A DNA stretch of 64,000 nt, from NCBI RefSeq assembly GCF_002072105.2, contig NZ_MTBC01000007.1, forward strand, positions 62,001 to 126,000. Direction: 5' to 3'. The DNA is from Croceivirga radicis (GTDB taxonomy: Bacteria > Bacteroidota > Bacteroidia > Flavobacteriales > Flavobacteriaceae). The notes beneath the pieces are model-generated. The model did no database searches. It was not told where the DNA came from and was given only the letters and a program-made list of their open reading frames with translations. The position numbers were made by a program, and so were the translations under genes. Positions 37,386-46,500 of the stretch are shown here, in pieces. Position 1 is the first letter of the stretch. Every line of letters starts with the position of its first letter.

Positions 37386-37402
37386 AAAGTTTAGTAAACT
37401 TT
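37386..37402. repeat. Short inverted repeat after pabC (weak terminator or operator)
   Basis: AAAGTTTA, G, TAAACTTT is a perfect 8-bp dyad, or a 7-bp stem with a 3-base loop, followed by TTCTC. It may be a weak terminator for pabBC; there is no long T-run. Confidence 0.4.
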
Positions 37403-37462
37403 TTCTCTATTTAAGCTGAAATGCAAGGCACTTAAGTAATTTTCTTCTACTAATTACTAAGC

Positions 37463-39106
37463 ATGCAAATCAAACTTAAAACCCAAAAAACACTTATACT
37501 CTATTTTACCCTATTCTGGTCTTGTTTATTGTTAGGACAATCTTTACCAAGATTAAGCAAAATTGGAAACAAAGACGTACTCCTGGTAAACAATGCGCCC
37601 TACTTAATACTTGGTGGTGAATTGGGCAATTCTACGGCAACCTCCAAAGCGTCTATGTCTACAGTATGGCCAAGACTAAAAGAGCTCAATTTAAACACTG
37701 TTCTAGTCCCCATTTATTGGGAGCTTTTAGAACCCGAACCTAATCAATTTAATTTTGATTTGGTAGACGAACTTATCCATGACGCAAGAACCAACAATCT
37801 AAAACTAGTTTTTCTGTGGTTTGGTTCTTGGAAAAATAGTATGTCTAGCCATGTACCGGCATGGGTAAAAACCAATTATAAAAAGTATCCAAGAGCCAAG
37901 GACGATAAAGGTAATTCGCAAGAAATCTTAAGTCCATTTTACAGAACTAATCTAGAGGCGGATCTTAATGCCTACACGGCTTTAATGCGGCATATTAAAG
38001 AAGTAGACGGTAAGGAGAATACCGTAATTATGATGCAACCAGAAAATGAAATAGGTATGTTACCCGTAGCCAGAGACCACAGCCCACTGGCCAATAAAAA
38101 GTATGCCGAACCCGTTCCAGACCATTTAATGGAGTATTTACTGGCCAATAGGGAAAAATTAAATCCGGAATTCAATTCAATTTGGGCCAAAAATGGATAC
38201 AAAAAATCTGGAAATTGGGCAGAAGTATTTGGGGAAGGTATAGCCACGGAAGAATTATTTATGGCATACTATTTTGCTAAATATACCAACAGCATTACCC
38301 AAGCGGGTAAAGAAATATATCCAATACCTGCGTTTGTAAATGCCGCATTAAATGCTCCTGGCAAAGCACCAGGCGTATACCCTAGTGCAGGTCCGTTGCC
38401 ACATTTGTTAGATATATGGAAAGCAGCCTCACCAGCCATTGATTTCTATTCACCAGATTTTTACAATCCTGATTTTGAAAAATGGAATAATTTATACACC
38501 AGACAGAATAACCCGCTTTTTATTCCAGAACATCGTTTTGATAACACCGTAGCTGCCAAAGCCATTTTTACTATTGGCAAGTACCAAGCTTTGGGGTTCT
38601 CCCCTTTTGCCATAGAACAAAATCCAAATGTAGAACTAAAACCAAAAGAAATTCTTTTAGCGGAAACCTATAAAACACTGGGAGAACTGGCTCCTGTCCT
38701 TTTATCACAATGGGGACAAAATAAGATAAAAGGCGTTCTTTTAGACAAAGAAAACAATACCAGTACGTTTATCTTGGGAGATTACGAGTTTACCGCTAGC
38801 CATACCCATAACCTAGGATGGGACCCAAAAGCAAAAGATGACCAATGGGAGCAAGCCGCGGCTTTAATCGTTCAAACCGCTAAAAACGAATTCTATTTTT
38901 TAGGATTTGGTACATCGCTCACCTTCAAAAACCTTAAAAACAACAAAACTGTCGGTATTTTAAAAGCGGAATCAGGACACTTTGAAAACAATACTTGGAA
39001 AGTTTTTCGTCATCTAAATGGAGACCAAACGCATCAAGGCAGGCATATTAGGGCATTCTTGGGTACGGTTTCTTTACAACGATTTACCCTGTATGAATAT
39101 GAATAA
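37463..39106 (+). CDS. GH35-like glycoside hydrolase with DUF5597 C-terminal region
   Basis: A 547-residue secreted protein (signal peptide ends near residue 26). The (beta/alpha)8 barrel has LGGELGNSTATS, TVLVPIYWELLEPEP and FLWFGSWKN; MQPENEIG at about 191-198 carries the acid/base Glu196, and FIPEHRF provides the nucleophile Glu. DUF5597 forms the C-terminal part. Related proteins act as beta-galactosidases or similar on polysaccharides. It is isolated from any SusCD pair or other CAZyme gene in this window. Confidence 0.85.
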   Translation: MQIKLKTQKTLILYFTLFWSCLLLGQSLPRLSKIGNKDVLLVNNAPYLILGGELGNSTATSKASMSTVWPRLKELNLNTVLVPIYWELLEPEPNQFNFDLVDELIHDARTNNLKLVFLWFGSWKNSMSSHVPAWVKTNYKKYPRAKDDKGNSQEILSPFYRTNLEADLNAYTALMRHIKEVDGKENTVIMMQPENEIGMLPVARDHSPLANKKYAEPVPDHLMEYLLANREKLNPEFNSIWAKNGYKKSGNWAEVFGEGIATEELFMAYYFAKYTNSITQAGKEIYPIPAFVNAALNAPGKAPGVYPSAGPLPHLLDIWKAASPAIDFYSPDFYNPDFEKWNNLYTRQNNPLFIPEHRFDNTVAAKAIFTIGKYQALGFSPFAIEQNPNVELKPKEILLAETYKTLGELAPVLLSQWGQNKIKGVLLDKENNTSTFILGDYEFTASHTHNLGWDPKAKDDQWEQAAALIVQTAKNEFYFLGFGTSLTFKNLKNNKTVGILKAESGHFENNTWKVFRHLNGDQTHQGRHIRAFLGTVSLQRFTLYEYE

Positions 39107-39224
39107 AAGGTAATCATGGTAAGATTATCCATTTACCCTTTACCAAACATGGGATAACAAGAAGCAATCAACGATTGGATATTAAATCTATCTAAACTTA
39201 AATCTTTCCTTTTGGTAAAAACCT

Positions 39225-39232
39225 TACTTTTG
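39225..39232 (+). promoter_or_regulatory. Candidate -7 element for the OstA-like gene
   Basis: TACTTTTG matches TAnnTTTG exactly and ends 17 bases before the TTG start at 39250, which helps support that unusual start codon. Confidence 0.45.
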
Positions 39233-39249
39233 GGCAAAATTTCAAGCAA

Positions 39250-40944
39250 TTGAAAAGATGTATACTTTTTTGTGCTTTTATATGTATTGCTAGTGCAAAA
39301 ACAGCCGCACAGCAGACAGAAAGCAAGAAAATAAATATTGTTTACGGGGCCAATCTTATAAAAGACGAGGAACAGTTTCCTGGGGCAACCATATTTAGTA
39401 AAGACGATACCAGACAATTACAGTTTGAGCACCAAGGAGCCGACCTATGGTGCGATGTAGCTATTTTCTATTCTGAAGCAAATACCCTTAAAGCTGTGGG
39501 GAACGTAAGATTGCAGCAAGGAGACAGTATTGAAATGAATAGTGGTAAATTAGACTACGACGGTAACAGTAAAATAGCACGGGCCTATGAAGCGGTAGAT
39601 TTAACGGACGGTCAAATGACCCTAACTACGGACACACTATTTTTTGATAGGGAAAAACAAGAGTCTTTCTACAAAACCGGTGGCAAAGTAATAGACTCCG
39701 CCAATGTGCTAACCAGTATAATCGGCACCTATTTTATGGAGTTGAAAAAAGTTCAGTTTCAAAAAAATGTCCATATAGACAATCCAGAATATACCATAGA
39801 TTCTGAACAATTAAACTATTACCGTACTACTAAAAACGCGTATATGTACGGACCTTCTACTATTATAGGCGAAGAGTACACCATCTACTGTGAACGTGGT
39901 TTTTACGACACTAAAATTGAACAGGGCTATGGTGTAAAGAACACTAAAATAAATTACAACAACCGTATTATAGAGGGCGATAGTGTTTTCTTTGATAAAG
40001 CCACATCCTTTGCATCTGCCACCAATAACATTAAGGTTACGGACACAGTAAACAATGGGGTTATTAAAGCACACTACGCAGAGGTTTTTAAAGAAAAAGA
40101 TTCCGTGTTCGCTACCAAAAGAGCAGTTGCCATAAGTTTGGTTCAACAAGATTCGCTCTACATACACGGAGATACCTTAATGGTTACCGGCAAACCTGAG
40201 GCCAGGGTATTAAGAGCGTTTAGAAATGCTAAGTTTTATAAAACCGATATGAGCGGTAAATGTGATTCTATACATTCTGCGGAGGCTACCGGTATAACCC
40301 AATTAATTACCAATCCGGTATTGTGGAATTTAGACAATCAAATGACAGGGGACAGTATTCATCTAATTTCGGATTTAGAAACCGAAAAGATGGATTCTTT
40401 ACGTGTTATAAACAATGCATTTATCACGGCCTTTGATACCATTGGCAAAAAGGGTTACAATCAAGCAAAAGGAAAAGACCTCTTTGGAAAATTCATAGAA
40501 AATGAATTAAAAATTGTAGATCTGGTTAAGAATACGGAGGTTATCTATTACATGTACAATGATGAAAACGAGCTAGTAGGTATAGACAAGACCATTTGCA
40601 GTAAGATTAGATTGGAATTGGCCAATAGTGATATAGAAGACATAACCTTTTTTGTAAATCCTGAAGGCAAAATATATCCTGAGGCCGACTTACCAGAGGA
40701 AAACAGAAAATTAAAAGGTTTTATTTGGCGTGGAGATGAACGCATTACCTCTAAATCCGAGATTTTTGATGCCGATGACAACAATATCATATTGGTAAAA
40801 ATTAGAGGCATAGACGAACCCGTAGATATAGATACCGAAGAACAAGAACGTGGAGGCTTACCTTTAGCGCCTAACAATGCGCCCAAGAATAATAAAGCCA
40901 CCAACACCAAACGCCCCAAACTTAAAAAAGTTGGGGGTGTATAA
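39250..40944 (+). CDS. OstA-like protein (LPS transport, LptA/LptD N-domain type)
   Basis: A 564-residue secreted protein that I start at TTG 39250, where a signal peptide begins (KRCILFCAFICIASAKTAA). The body consists of beta-jellyroll OstA repeats (for example YSEANTLKAVGNVRLQQGDS and SGKLDYDGNSKIARAYEAV) that recur across the chain. OstA domains bind lipid A and carry LPS across the periplasm. The C-terminal 40 residues are low-complexity and basic. The class III aminotransferase gene follows after 23 bases. Confidence 0.88.
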   Translation: MKRCILFCAFICIASAKTAAQQTESKKINIVYGANLIKDEEQFPGATIFSKDDTRQLQFEHQGADLWCDVAIFYSEANTLKAVGNVRLQQGDSIEMNSGKLDYDGNSKIARAYEAVDLTDGQMTLTTDTLFFDREKQESFYKTGGKVIDSANVLTSIIGTYFMELKKVQFQKNVHIDNPEYTIDSEQLNYYRTTKNAYMYGPSTIIGEEYTIYCERGFYDTKIEQGYGVKNTKINYNNRIIEGDSVFFDKATSFASATNNIKVTDTVNNGVIKAHYAEVFKEKDSVFATKRAVAISLVQQDSLYIHGDTLMVTGKPEARVLRAFRNAKFYKTDMSGKCDSIHSAEATGITQLITNPVLWNLDNQMTGDSIHLISDLETEKMDSLRVINNAFITAFDTIGKKGYNQAKGKDLFGKFIENELKIVDLVKNTEVIYYMYNDENELVGIDKTICSKIRLELANSDIEDITFFVNPEGKIYPEADLPEENRKLKGFIWRGDERITSKSEIFDADDNNIILVKIRGIDEPVDIDTEEQERGGLPLAPNNAPKNNKATNTKRPKLKKVGGV

Positions 40945-40967
40945 TGCAAACAAGGAGATGCTGAATT

Positions 40968-42158
40968 ATGGAGAAGGATTATTACAAATACCAAGCACAA
41001 ACGTCGCCCTACCCTTTGGGTATGCAAGTATCCCGTGCTTCTGGCAGCTATATTTATGATACCAATGGCCAAGCCCATTTAGATTTTGTGGCCGGAGTTT
41101 CTGCTTGTAGCCTAGGCCATTGCCACCCAAAAGTGGTAAAGGCCATAACCCAACAAGCCCAACAATACATGCATGTTATGGTCTACGGTGAATACATACA
41201 GGCACCAGCCGTGGCTTATGCCAAGTATCTTGCATCTTTATTGCCTAAAACGTTAGAAGTTACGTATTTGGTAAATTCTGGAACAGAAGCCATAGAAGGC
41301 GCTTTAAAATTGGCAAGACGCTTCACAGGTAGGTCAGAAATACTAGCTGCAAAAAATGCCTATCATGGAAATACCATGGGTAGTTTAAGTCTTATGGGGC
41401 TAGAAGAGCGCAAAGCATCTTTTAGACCATTGATTCCAGATGTGGGGTATATCCAATTTAATTCTGAAGAAGACTTAAAATACATCACAACAAAAACCGC
41501 TGCGGTAATTTTAGAAACCATACAAGGTGGTGCTGGGTTTATTGAACCCAATAACAATTATTTAGAAAAAGTTAGAAAAAAGTGTACCGCTGTAGGTGCA
41601 CTATTAATTTTAGATGAAATACAGCCTGGGTTTGGACGTACCGGCAAATTGTTTGCATTTGAACATTACAATTGCGTACCAGATATTTTGGTAATGGGCA
41701 AAGGTATGGCTTCTGGCCTTCCTGTTGGCGCTTTTACCGCTTCGCAAGAAATTATGGCTACCCTAATGAACCCAAAAATGGGACACATTACCACTTTTGG
41801 CGGTAACCCTGTCATTGCGGCAGCAGCTTTGGCAACACTTAAAGAAATAACGGAAAGCCAACTAATGGCTCAGAGCCTAGAAAAAGAAATACTCTTTAAA
41901 TCACTTTTGGTACACCCTTTGATTAAAGAAATTAGAGGCAAAGGATTAATGTTGGCATTACTCATGAAAAATGACCAAATAGCCAATGAATTGGTCCTAA
42001 AGGCCAAAGCAGAAGGCCTTATACTTTTTTGGTTATTGTTTGAAAATAGAGCGGTTAGGATTACACCTCCCCTAACTATCTCTGAACGTGAAATCAAGGA
42101 AGGCTGCACTAAAATTTTAAAAATATTGGATGCCCTAAATGGGCAAACTGTTAACTAA
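40968..42158 (+). CDS. Class III aminotransferase (acetylornithine/aspartate aminotransferase type)
   Basis: A 396-residue PLP enzyme. YLVNSGTEAIEGALKLARRFTGR, NAYHGNTMGSLS, LLILDEIQPGFGRTGKLFAFEHY and GKGMASGLPVGAF (PLP lysine in MGKGM) are all present. Sequences of this type are annotated as aspartate aminotransferase family proteins; ornithine, 4-aminobutyrate or acetylornithine could be the amino donor. No arginine-pathway genes lie next to it, so the substrate is undecided. Confidence 0.9.
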   Translation: MEKDYYKYQAQTSPYPLGMQVSRASGSYIYDTNGQAHLDFVAGVSACSLGHCHPKVVKAITQQAQQYMHVMVYGEYIQAPAVAYAKYLASLLPKTLEVTYLVNSGTEAIEGALKLARRFTGRSEILAAKNAYHGNTMGSLSLMGLEERKASFRPLIPDVGYIQFNSEEDLKYITTKTAAVILETIQGGAGFIEPNNNYLEKVRKKCTAVGALLILDEIQPGFGRTGKLFAFEHYNCVPDILVMGKGMASGLPVGAFTASQEIMATLMNPKMGHITTFGGNPVIAAAALATLKEITESQLMAQSLEKEILFKSLLVHPLIKEIRGKGLMLALLMKNDQIANELVLKAKAEGLILFWLLFENRAVRITPPLTISEREIKEGCTKILKILDALNGQTVN

Positions 42159-42182
42159 TTTGTTAATAAGAACACAAATTAA

Positions 42183-42220
42183 GACTTAAAATTGGAGCAA
42201 TATCCTGCTAATTTTAAGTC
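42183..42220. repeat. 11-bp perfect inverted repeat upstream of the TPR gene
   Basis: GACTTAAAATT (42183-42193) and AATTTTAAGTC (42210-42220) are exact reverse complements with a 16-base loop. The repeat lies between the aminotransferase stop and the TPR start, 23 bases before the latter. There is no T-run after it, so an operator or mRNA leader hairpin is as likely as a terminator. Confidence 0.5.
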
Positions 42221-42243
42221 CATAGTTAATCCAAACTAGACCT

Positions 42244-43650
42244 ATGGCGTTACATACTAACGAAAATCATAATCCTACGGTACACAAATTCGAGTCTATG
42301 TTAAAGACAGATGATGTCTATTTCTTTGACGCGGAAGACTTTGAAGAGATAATTCATCATTACTTGAATCTTGGAAAAGTGTCTCTAGGAAAAAAGGCAA
42401 TTCAATTGGGTTTGGAGCAACATCCAAATTGTATTGAAATAAAATTGCTTCAAGTAGAAGTTTTGGTTTTTGAAGATCAATTTACCAAAGCAGAATCACT
42501 CCTTGATCAATTACAGTCTATAGATGCCCACAACGAAGAAATTTTTATTCAGCGCGCAAACATTCTTTCCAAAAAAGATAATCACGCCGGGGCTATTGAT
42601 ATGTTAAAGCAAGCTTTAACAATTGTACAAGATGAGGATAGCTTTGATGTGTACTCGCTTATGGGTATGGAGCATCTTTTTATGGATAACTATGTAGAAG
42701 CTAAAAAGTGCTTTATACAGTGCCTTACTTATGATGATTCTGATTATTCTTCTTTATACAATGTAATTTATTGTTTTGAGTTTTTAGAAGATTTTGAAGG
42801 CGCTATTAGTTTTTTGAACAAGTTTTTAGAAAAAAATCCTTACTGCGAGGTAGCATGGCACCAGTTGGGTAAAATGTATATTGAAAAAAACATGTGGGAA
42901 TCTGCACTTGGTGCATTTGACTTCGCCATAATTAGTGACGACACTTTTTTAGGAGCCTATTTTGAAAAAGGAAAGGTTTTGGAAAAACTAGGTAAACTCA
43001 ATGAAGCAATAGCTTGTTATGAAACCACTATTGAAATAGAAGACCCCACATCTCATGCCTATTTAAGAATCGCTAAATGCCATGAAAAACTTGGCAATGA
43101 TGATTTGGCCAAATACTATTATTACAATACGGTACATGAGGATCCCCTGTTGGATAAAGGATGGTTGGCCATTACAGAATTTTATCTTAGAAAAAAAGAT
43201 TACGAAAAAGCTTTACACTATATAAACAAGGCTATAAATATAGATGGCGACAATGCCTTGTACTGGAAAAGAAATGCAGAAACCTTTTTTGCATTAAACA
43301 ATATAGACGAGGCCGATTTTGCCTTTAAGCAAGCTGTAGAATTAGGGAATTACGAGCTAGACACATGGACCAATTGGGCCAAGGTTTTAAAACAACTCAA
43401 TGACTCCGAAGCAGCAATTCAAGTATTATTGCAAGGTCTGGAGTTCTACCCCAACAATGCGGAAATATTGTACCAATTAACTGGGCTATATCTACGTTGT
43501 AACAATTTTGATGAAGCAAAAGAACATTTTGGTGTAGCATTGCAGATAAGTCCAAAAAAATCTTCAATCTTCTTAGAGTTATATCCAGAATACGGTCAAC
43601 TTAAATGGGTCCAAGATTCCCTCAAAAGAAATCAAAGGGCTTCTACCTAA
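42244..43650 (+). CDS. Tetratricopeptide repeat protein
   Basis: A 468-residue soluble protein without a signal peptide, built from about 11 TPR-like helix pairs; for example AWHQLGKMYIEKNMWESALG, AYFEKGKVLEKLGKLNEAI and AYLRIAKCHEKLGNDDLAK. It has an acidic first segment with FDAEDFEEIIHHYLN. Such proteins act as scaffolds for protein complexes. Flavobacterial DUF368 genes often follow it, as here, so a link to cell-envelope assembly is possible but unproven. Confidence 0.9.
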   Translation: MALHTNENHNPTVHKFESMLKTDDVYFFDAEDFEEIIHHYLNLGKVSLGKKAIQLGLEQHPNCIEIKLLQVEVLVFEDQFTKAESLLDQLQSIDAHNEEIFIQRANILSKKDNHAGAIDMLKQALTIVQDEDSFDVYSLMGMEHLFMDNYVEAKKCFIQCLTYDDSDYSSLYNVIYCFEFLEDFEGAISFLNKFLEKNPYCEVAWHQLGKMYIEKNMWESALGAFDFAIISDDTFLGAYFEKGKVLEKLGKLNEAIACYETTIEIEDPTSHAYLRIAKCHEKLGNDDLAKYYYYNTVHEDPLLDKGWLAITEFYLRKKDYEKALHYINKAINIDGDNALYWKRNAETFFALNNIDEADFAFKQAVELGNYELDTWTNWAKVLKQLNDSEAAIQVLLQGLEFYPNNAEILYQLTGLYLRCNNFDEAKEHFGVALQISPKKSSIFLELYPEYGQLKWVQDSLKRNQRAST

Positions 43651-43655
43651 ATAGG

Positions 43656-43663
43656 TATCTTTG
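43656..43663 (+). promoter_or_regulatory. Candidate -7 element for the DUF368-aroE operon
   Basis: TATCTTTG is an exact TAnnTTTG match that ends 21 bases before ATG 43685, just after the TPR stop codon. Confidence 0.45.
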
Positions 43664-43684
43664 CAGCAATTTAGATATTAGGTT

Positions 43685-44599
43685 ATGCCAAGAAAACTAA
43701 TAGATTATCTGTGGGTTACCCTAAAGGGTATGGCCATGGGAGCTGCAGATGTTGTACCAGGAGTATCTGGAGGTACCATTGCCTTTATTTCTGGAATATA
43801 TGAAGAGTTAATAAATGCGATTAATTCCATAGATTTTTCTCTTTTTAGGGAAATCAAAGAAAATGGAATTAAGGCAGCTTGGAATAAGATTAACGGTAAT
43901 TTTCTCTTAGCACTTTTTATTGGCATTTTTATTAGTGTACTATCCTTAGCCAAGTTATTAACCTGGTTACTAGAGAACCAACCTATTTTGTTATGGTCCT
44001 TCTTTTTTGGTTTAGTGGTCGCCAGTATCTTTTTGGTTGGTAAGGAAATAAAAAAGTGGAGTGCTTTAACCGTAATCATTTTAATTGTAGGTGCGGCTTT
44101 GGCATTTTACATTACCAAACTACCCCCCAATGAAAATGTAGATTCCTATCCGTTTTTATTTTTATCGGGTGCACTCGCCATTTGCGCAATGATTTTACCT
44201 GGTATATCTGGTGCTTTTATTCTAGTGCTTCTTGGCTCCTATAAAACCATTCTAGAAGCGGTACATCAGCGAGACTTTGCCATTATTGCAACCGTTGGTG
44301 CAGGGGCTATTTTTGGCTTACTAAGTTTTGCCCGTTTACTAAAGTGGATGTTTAAAAACTATAGAAATACCACATTGGCGCTGTTAACCGGTTTTATTCT
44401 AGGGTCTCTGAACAAAATATGGCCATGGAAAGTGGTGCTAGAAACAAAGGTTTTTGATGATAAGGTAATTCCGGTCAATGAAGTAAGCATTTCACCTTTT
44501 AATTATGAAGGGGACCCCAAACTAATTCTAGCTTTGGTTCTAGCAATACTAGGTTTTTCGGTTATTTTTATTCTTGAAAAATTAGCTGCAAAAAAATAG
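43685..44599 (+). CDS. DUF368 membrane protein (PopT-type undecaprenyl-phosphate translocase family), copy 1
   Basis: A 304-residue polytopic protein with about eight membrane segments. The signature GMAMGAADVVPGVSGGTIAFISGIYEE opens it (read in two parts, residues 16-41), and the pseudo-repeat ICAMILPGISGAFILVLLGSY recurs in the second half. DUF368 proteins (PopT) and DedA-family UptA return undecaprenyl phosphate to the inner face after peptidoglycan or O-antigen export; this was shown in other bacteria. The role here is inferred from the family. A second copy follows after 9 bases. Confidence 0.87.
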   Translation: MPRKLIDYLWVTLKGMAMGAADVVPGVSGGTIAFISGIYEELINAINSIDFSLFREIKENGIKAAWNKINGNFLLALFIGIFISVLSLAKLLTWLLENQPILLWSFFFGLVVASIFLVGKEIKKWSALTVIILIVGAALAFYITKLPPNENVDSYPFLFLSGALAICAMILPGISGAFILVLLGSYKTILEAVHQRDFAIIATVGAGAIFGLLSFARLLKWMFKNYRNTTLALLTGFILGSLNKIWPWKVVLETKVFDDKVIPVNEVSISPFNYEGDPKLILALVLAILGFSVIFILEKLAAKK

Positions 44600-44608
44600 G
44601 ACTGCCAA

Positions 44609-45652
44609 ATGCAACAACAAAAAACCCGAACAATAGGCGATAAGTTGTTCTTGGTCATCAAGGGACTTTTCATGGGTGCCGCCAATAAAGTACCTGGTGT
44701 TTCTGGTGGTATTGTTGCTTTTGTGGGCGGATTTTATGAAGAGTTTATCTACTCCCTTCAAAAAGTTAACCTAAAGGCTTTTAAGTTACTATTCAATGGA
44801 AGGTTCAGAAGTTTTGTTAGGTATATCAACGGAACTTTTTTAGGCCTTCTAATAACGGGAATGCTAATTAGCTATTTTAGTGTTTCTAGGCTGTTAGATT
44901 ATTTTCTAGAGCGTAAAGAATTATATGTTTGGGCCGCATTTTTTGGTATGATAATCGGTTCTATTTACTATATATCCAAAGATTTTAAAGACTGGAACAA
45001 AAAAACCATCCCCGCAGGAATTATTGGATTACTTATTGGAATCTCCATAAGTTTTTTAAATCCCGCAAAAGAGAATGACAACTTATTTTTTATTTTTTTC
45101 TGTGGGGTAATAAGTGTTTCTGGCATGACGTTGCCAGGCCTTTCCGGTTCCTTTATTCTAATCCTTATTGGTAACTATGTTTTATTATTGGTAGACTCCG
45201 TAAACAGCCTTTACTTTACCATCTCAGAACTAATACAGGGCGATTTTAGTTTTGTGAACAACCCTTCCCGATTAAAAACACTAAAAATATTGGCTATTTT
45301 CACCCTAGGTTCAGCCACTGGTTTAGTAACACTTTCCCATTTTTTAGGTTATCTACTAAAGCATCACAAAAAAATTACCACAGCCGTAATAATTGGTTTT
45401 ATAACAGGTTCCCTTGGGGTATTGTGGCCTTGGAAAAAAACCATCTATAAAACAGATATAGACGGCAATTTTCTATTAGACAGTAACGGAGACACTATAA
45501 TTTTAAATTACCAACGTTATTTACCTAATTTGGGAAATATGGAAACATGGGGTGCCATATTTTTTATCATTTTTGGCATTTTTGTTTTATTAAGTTTAGA
45601 TTGGTATGGAAAAAACAGAAATGAAATCCAAAAGACTAGGGCTAATAGGTAA
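44609..45652 (+). CDS. DUF368 membrane protein (PopT-type family), copy 2
   Basis: A 347-residue paralogue of the previous gene. The GLFMGAANKVPGVSGGIVAF signature (about residues 18-37) and the second-half SGMTLPGLSGSFILILIGNY repeat are kept. The middle loop and C-terminal extension (with ILNYQRYLPNLGNM) are longer than in copy 1. Tandem divergent copies may have different lipid carriers or pair as a heterodimer; neither is shown. The end overlaps aroE. Confidence 0.86.
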   Translation: MQQQKTRTIGDKLFLVIKGLFMGAANKVPGVSGGIVAFVGGFYEEFIYSLQKVNLKAFKLLFNGRFRSFVRYINGTFLGLLITGMLISYFSVSRLLDYFLERKELYVWAAFFGMIIGSIYYISKDFKDWNKKTIPAGIIGLLIGISISFLNPAKENDNLFFIFFCGVISVSGMTLPGLSGSFILILIGNYVLLLVDSVNSLYFTISELIQGDFSFVNNPSRLKTLKILAIFTLGSATGLVTLSHFLGYLLKHHKKITTAVIIGFITGSLGVLWPWKKTIYKTDIDGNFLLDSNGDTIILNYQRYLPNLGNMETWGAIFFIIFGIFVLLSLDWYGKNRNEIQKTRANR

Positions 45653-46355
45653 GAATATTTCTTATTCCTTTAGTAGGGGGTATTTTAAAGATAAGTTTGC
45701 CACACTTAATTTAAACGAATATTCCTATGAAAATTTTGACCTAGAAAGCATTTCAGATTTTAAAAAATTAAAAGACTGTACAGATATTGTTGGCTTTAAC
45801 GTTACCATACCCTACAAACAGGAAATAATACCTTTTTTAGACAATTTAGACCCGCAAGCAGCACAAATAGGGGCCGTTAACACCATTAAAATAAAAGATG
45901 GTAGCTACATAGGCTATAACACGGATGCTTATGGGTTTAAAATTTCAATTACTCCCTTTCTTAAACCACATCATAAAAAGGCATTAATTTTAGGTACAGG
46001 CGGTGCCAGTAAGGCTATTGCGTTTGTATTGGAAGAACTAGGTATAGCTTATACATATGTATCTAGAAACCCAAAGCAAAACCAGCTGAGTTATGATAAA
46101 ATTGATGAAAACGTCCTTAAAGAATACTTGGTAATTATTAATTGTAGTCCCGTAGGTACATTCCCAGATGTGGACAAAAAACCAGACCTACCCTACCACT
46201 ACATTACGGATGAACATATTTTATTTGATTTAATCTACAACCCATCAGAGACCGCTTTTCTATCCGAAGGTAAAAAAAGAGGAGCCGCCATACAAAACGG
46301 CCTAGCCATGTTAAAAGGTCAAGCCGAAGAATCTTGGGAAATCTGGAATCGCTAA
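45621..46355 (+). CDS. aroE: Shikimate dehydrogenase
   Basis: A 244-residue NADP-dependent enzyme of aromatic amino-acid synthesis. LGLIGKNISYSFSRGYF is the substrate-binding N-terminus, followed by DIVGFNVTIPYKQEI with the catalytic Lys, GAVNTI, then the Rossmann LILGTGGASKAIAF. It ends GLAMLKGQAEESWEIW. I start it at ATG 45621, inside the preceding gene (32-base overlap); an ATG five codons earlier is also possible. Short but complete, as is common in Bacteroidota. Confidence 0.93.
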   Translation: MKSKRLGLIGKNISYSFSRGYFKDKFATLNLNEYSYENFDLESISDFKKLKDCTDIVGFNVTIPYKQEIIPFLDNLDPQAAQIGAVNTIKIKDGSYIGYNTDAYGFKISITPFLKPHHKKALILGTGGASKAIAFVLEELGIAYTYVSRNPKQNQLSYDKIDENVLKEYLVIINCSPVGTFPDVDKKPDLPYHYITDEHILFDLIYNPSETAFLSEGKKRGAAIQNGLAMLKGQAEESWEIWNR

Positions 46356-46418
46356 TTTCTGATTATAATTATTCCATCGCTTTTACAATAAAGAAATAAA
46401 AGGCTTATTAAGAATCAT

Positions 46419-46426
46419 TACTTTTG
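46419..46426 (+). promoter_or_regulatory. Candidate -7 element for the DUF349 gene
   Basis: TACTTTTG is an exact TAnnTTTG match 74 bases before ATG 46501. It implies a leader of about 70 bases, longer than most others in this window. Confidence 0.4.
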
Positions 46427-46500
46427 TCTATGGTGGGTATTATTTATAACTTACCGCAATAGAATGAGCCATCAATCTAACTTAAAACCGAACAACTGTG

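Noticed and set aside
40548-41078. Minus-strand open frame across the OstA-like/aminotransferase junction
   Set aside because: It covers two well-supported plus-strand genes and has no domain; a shadow.
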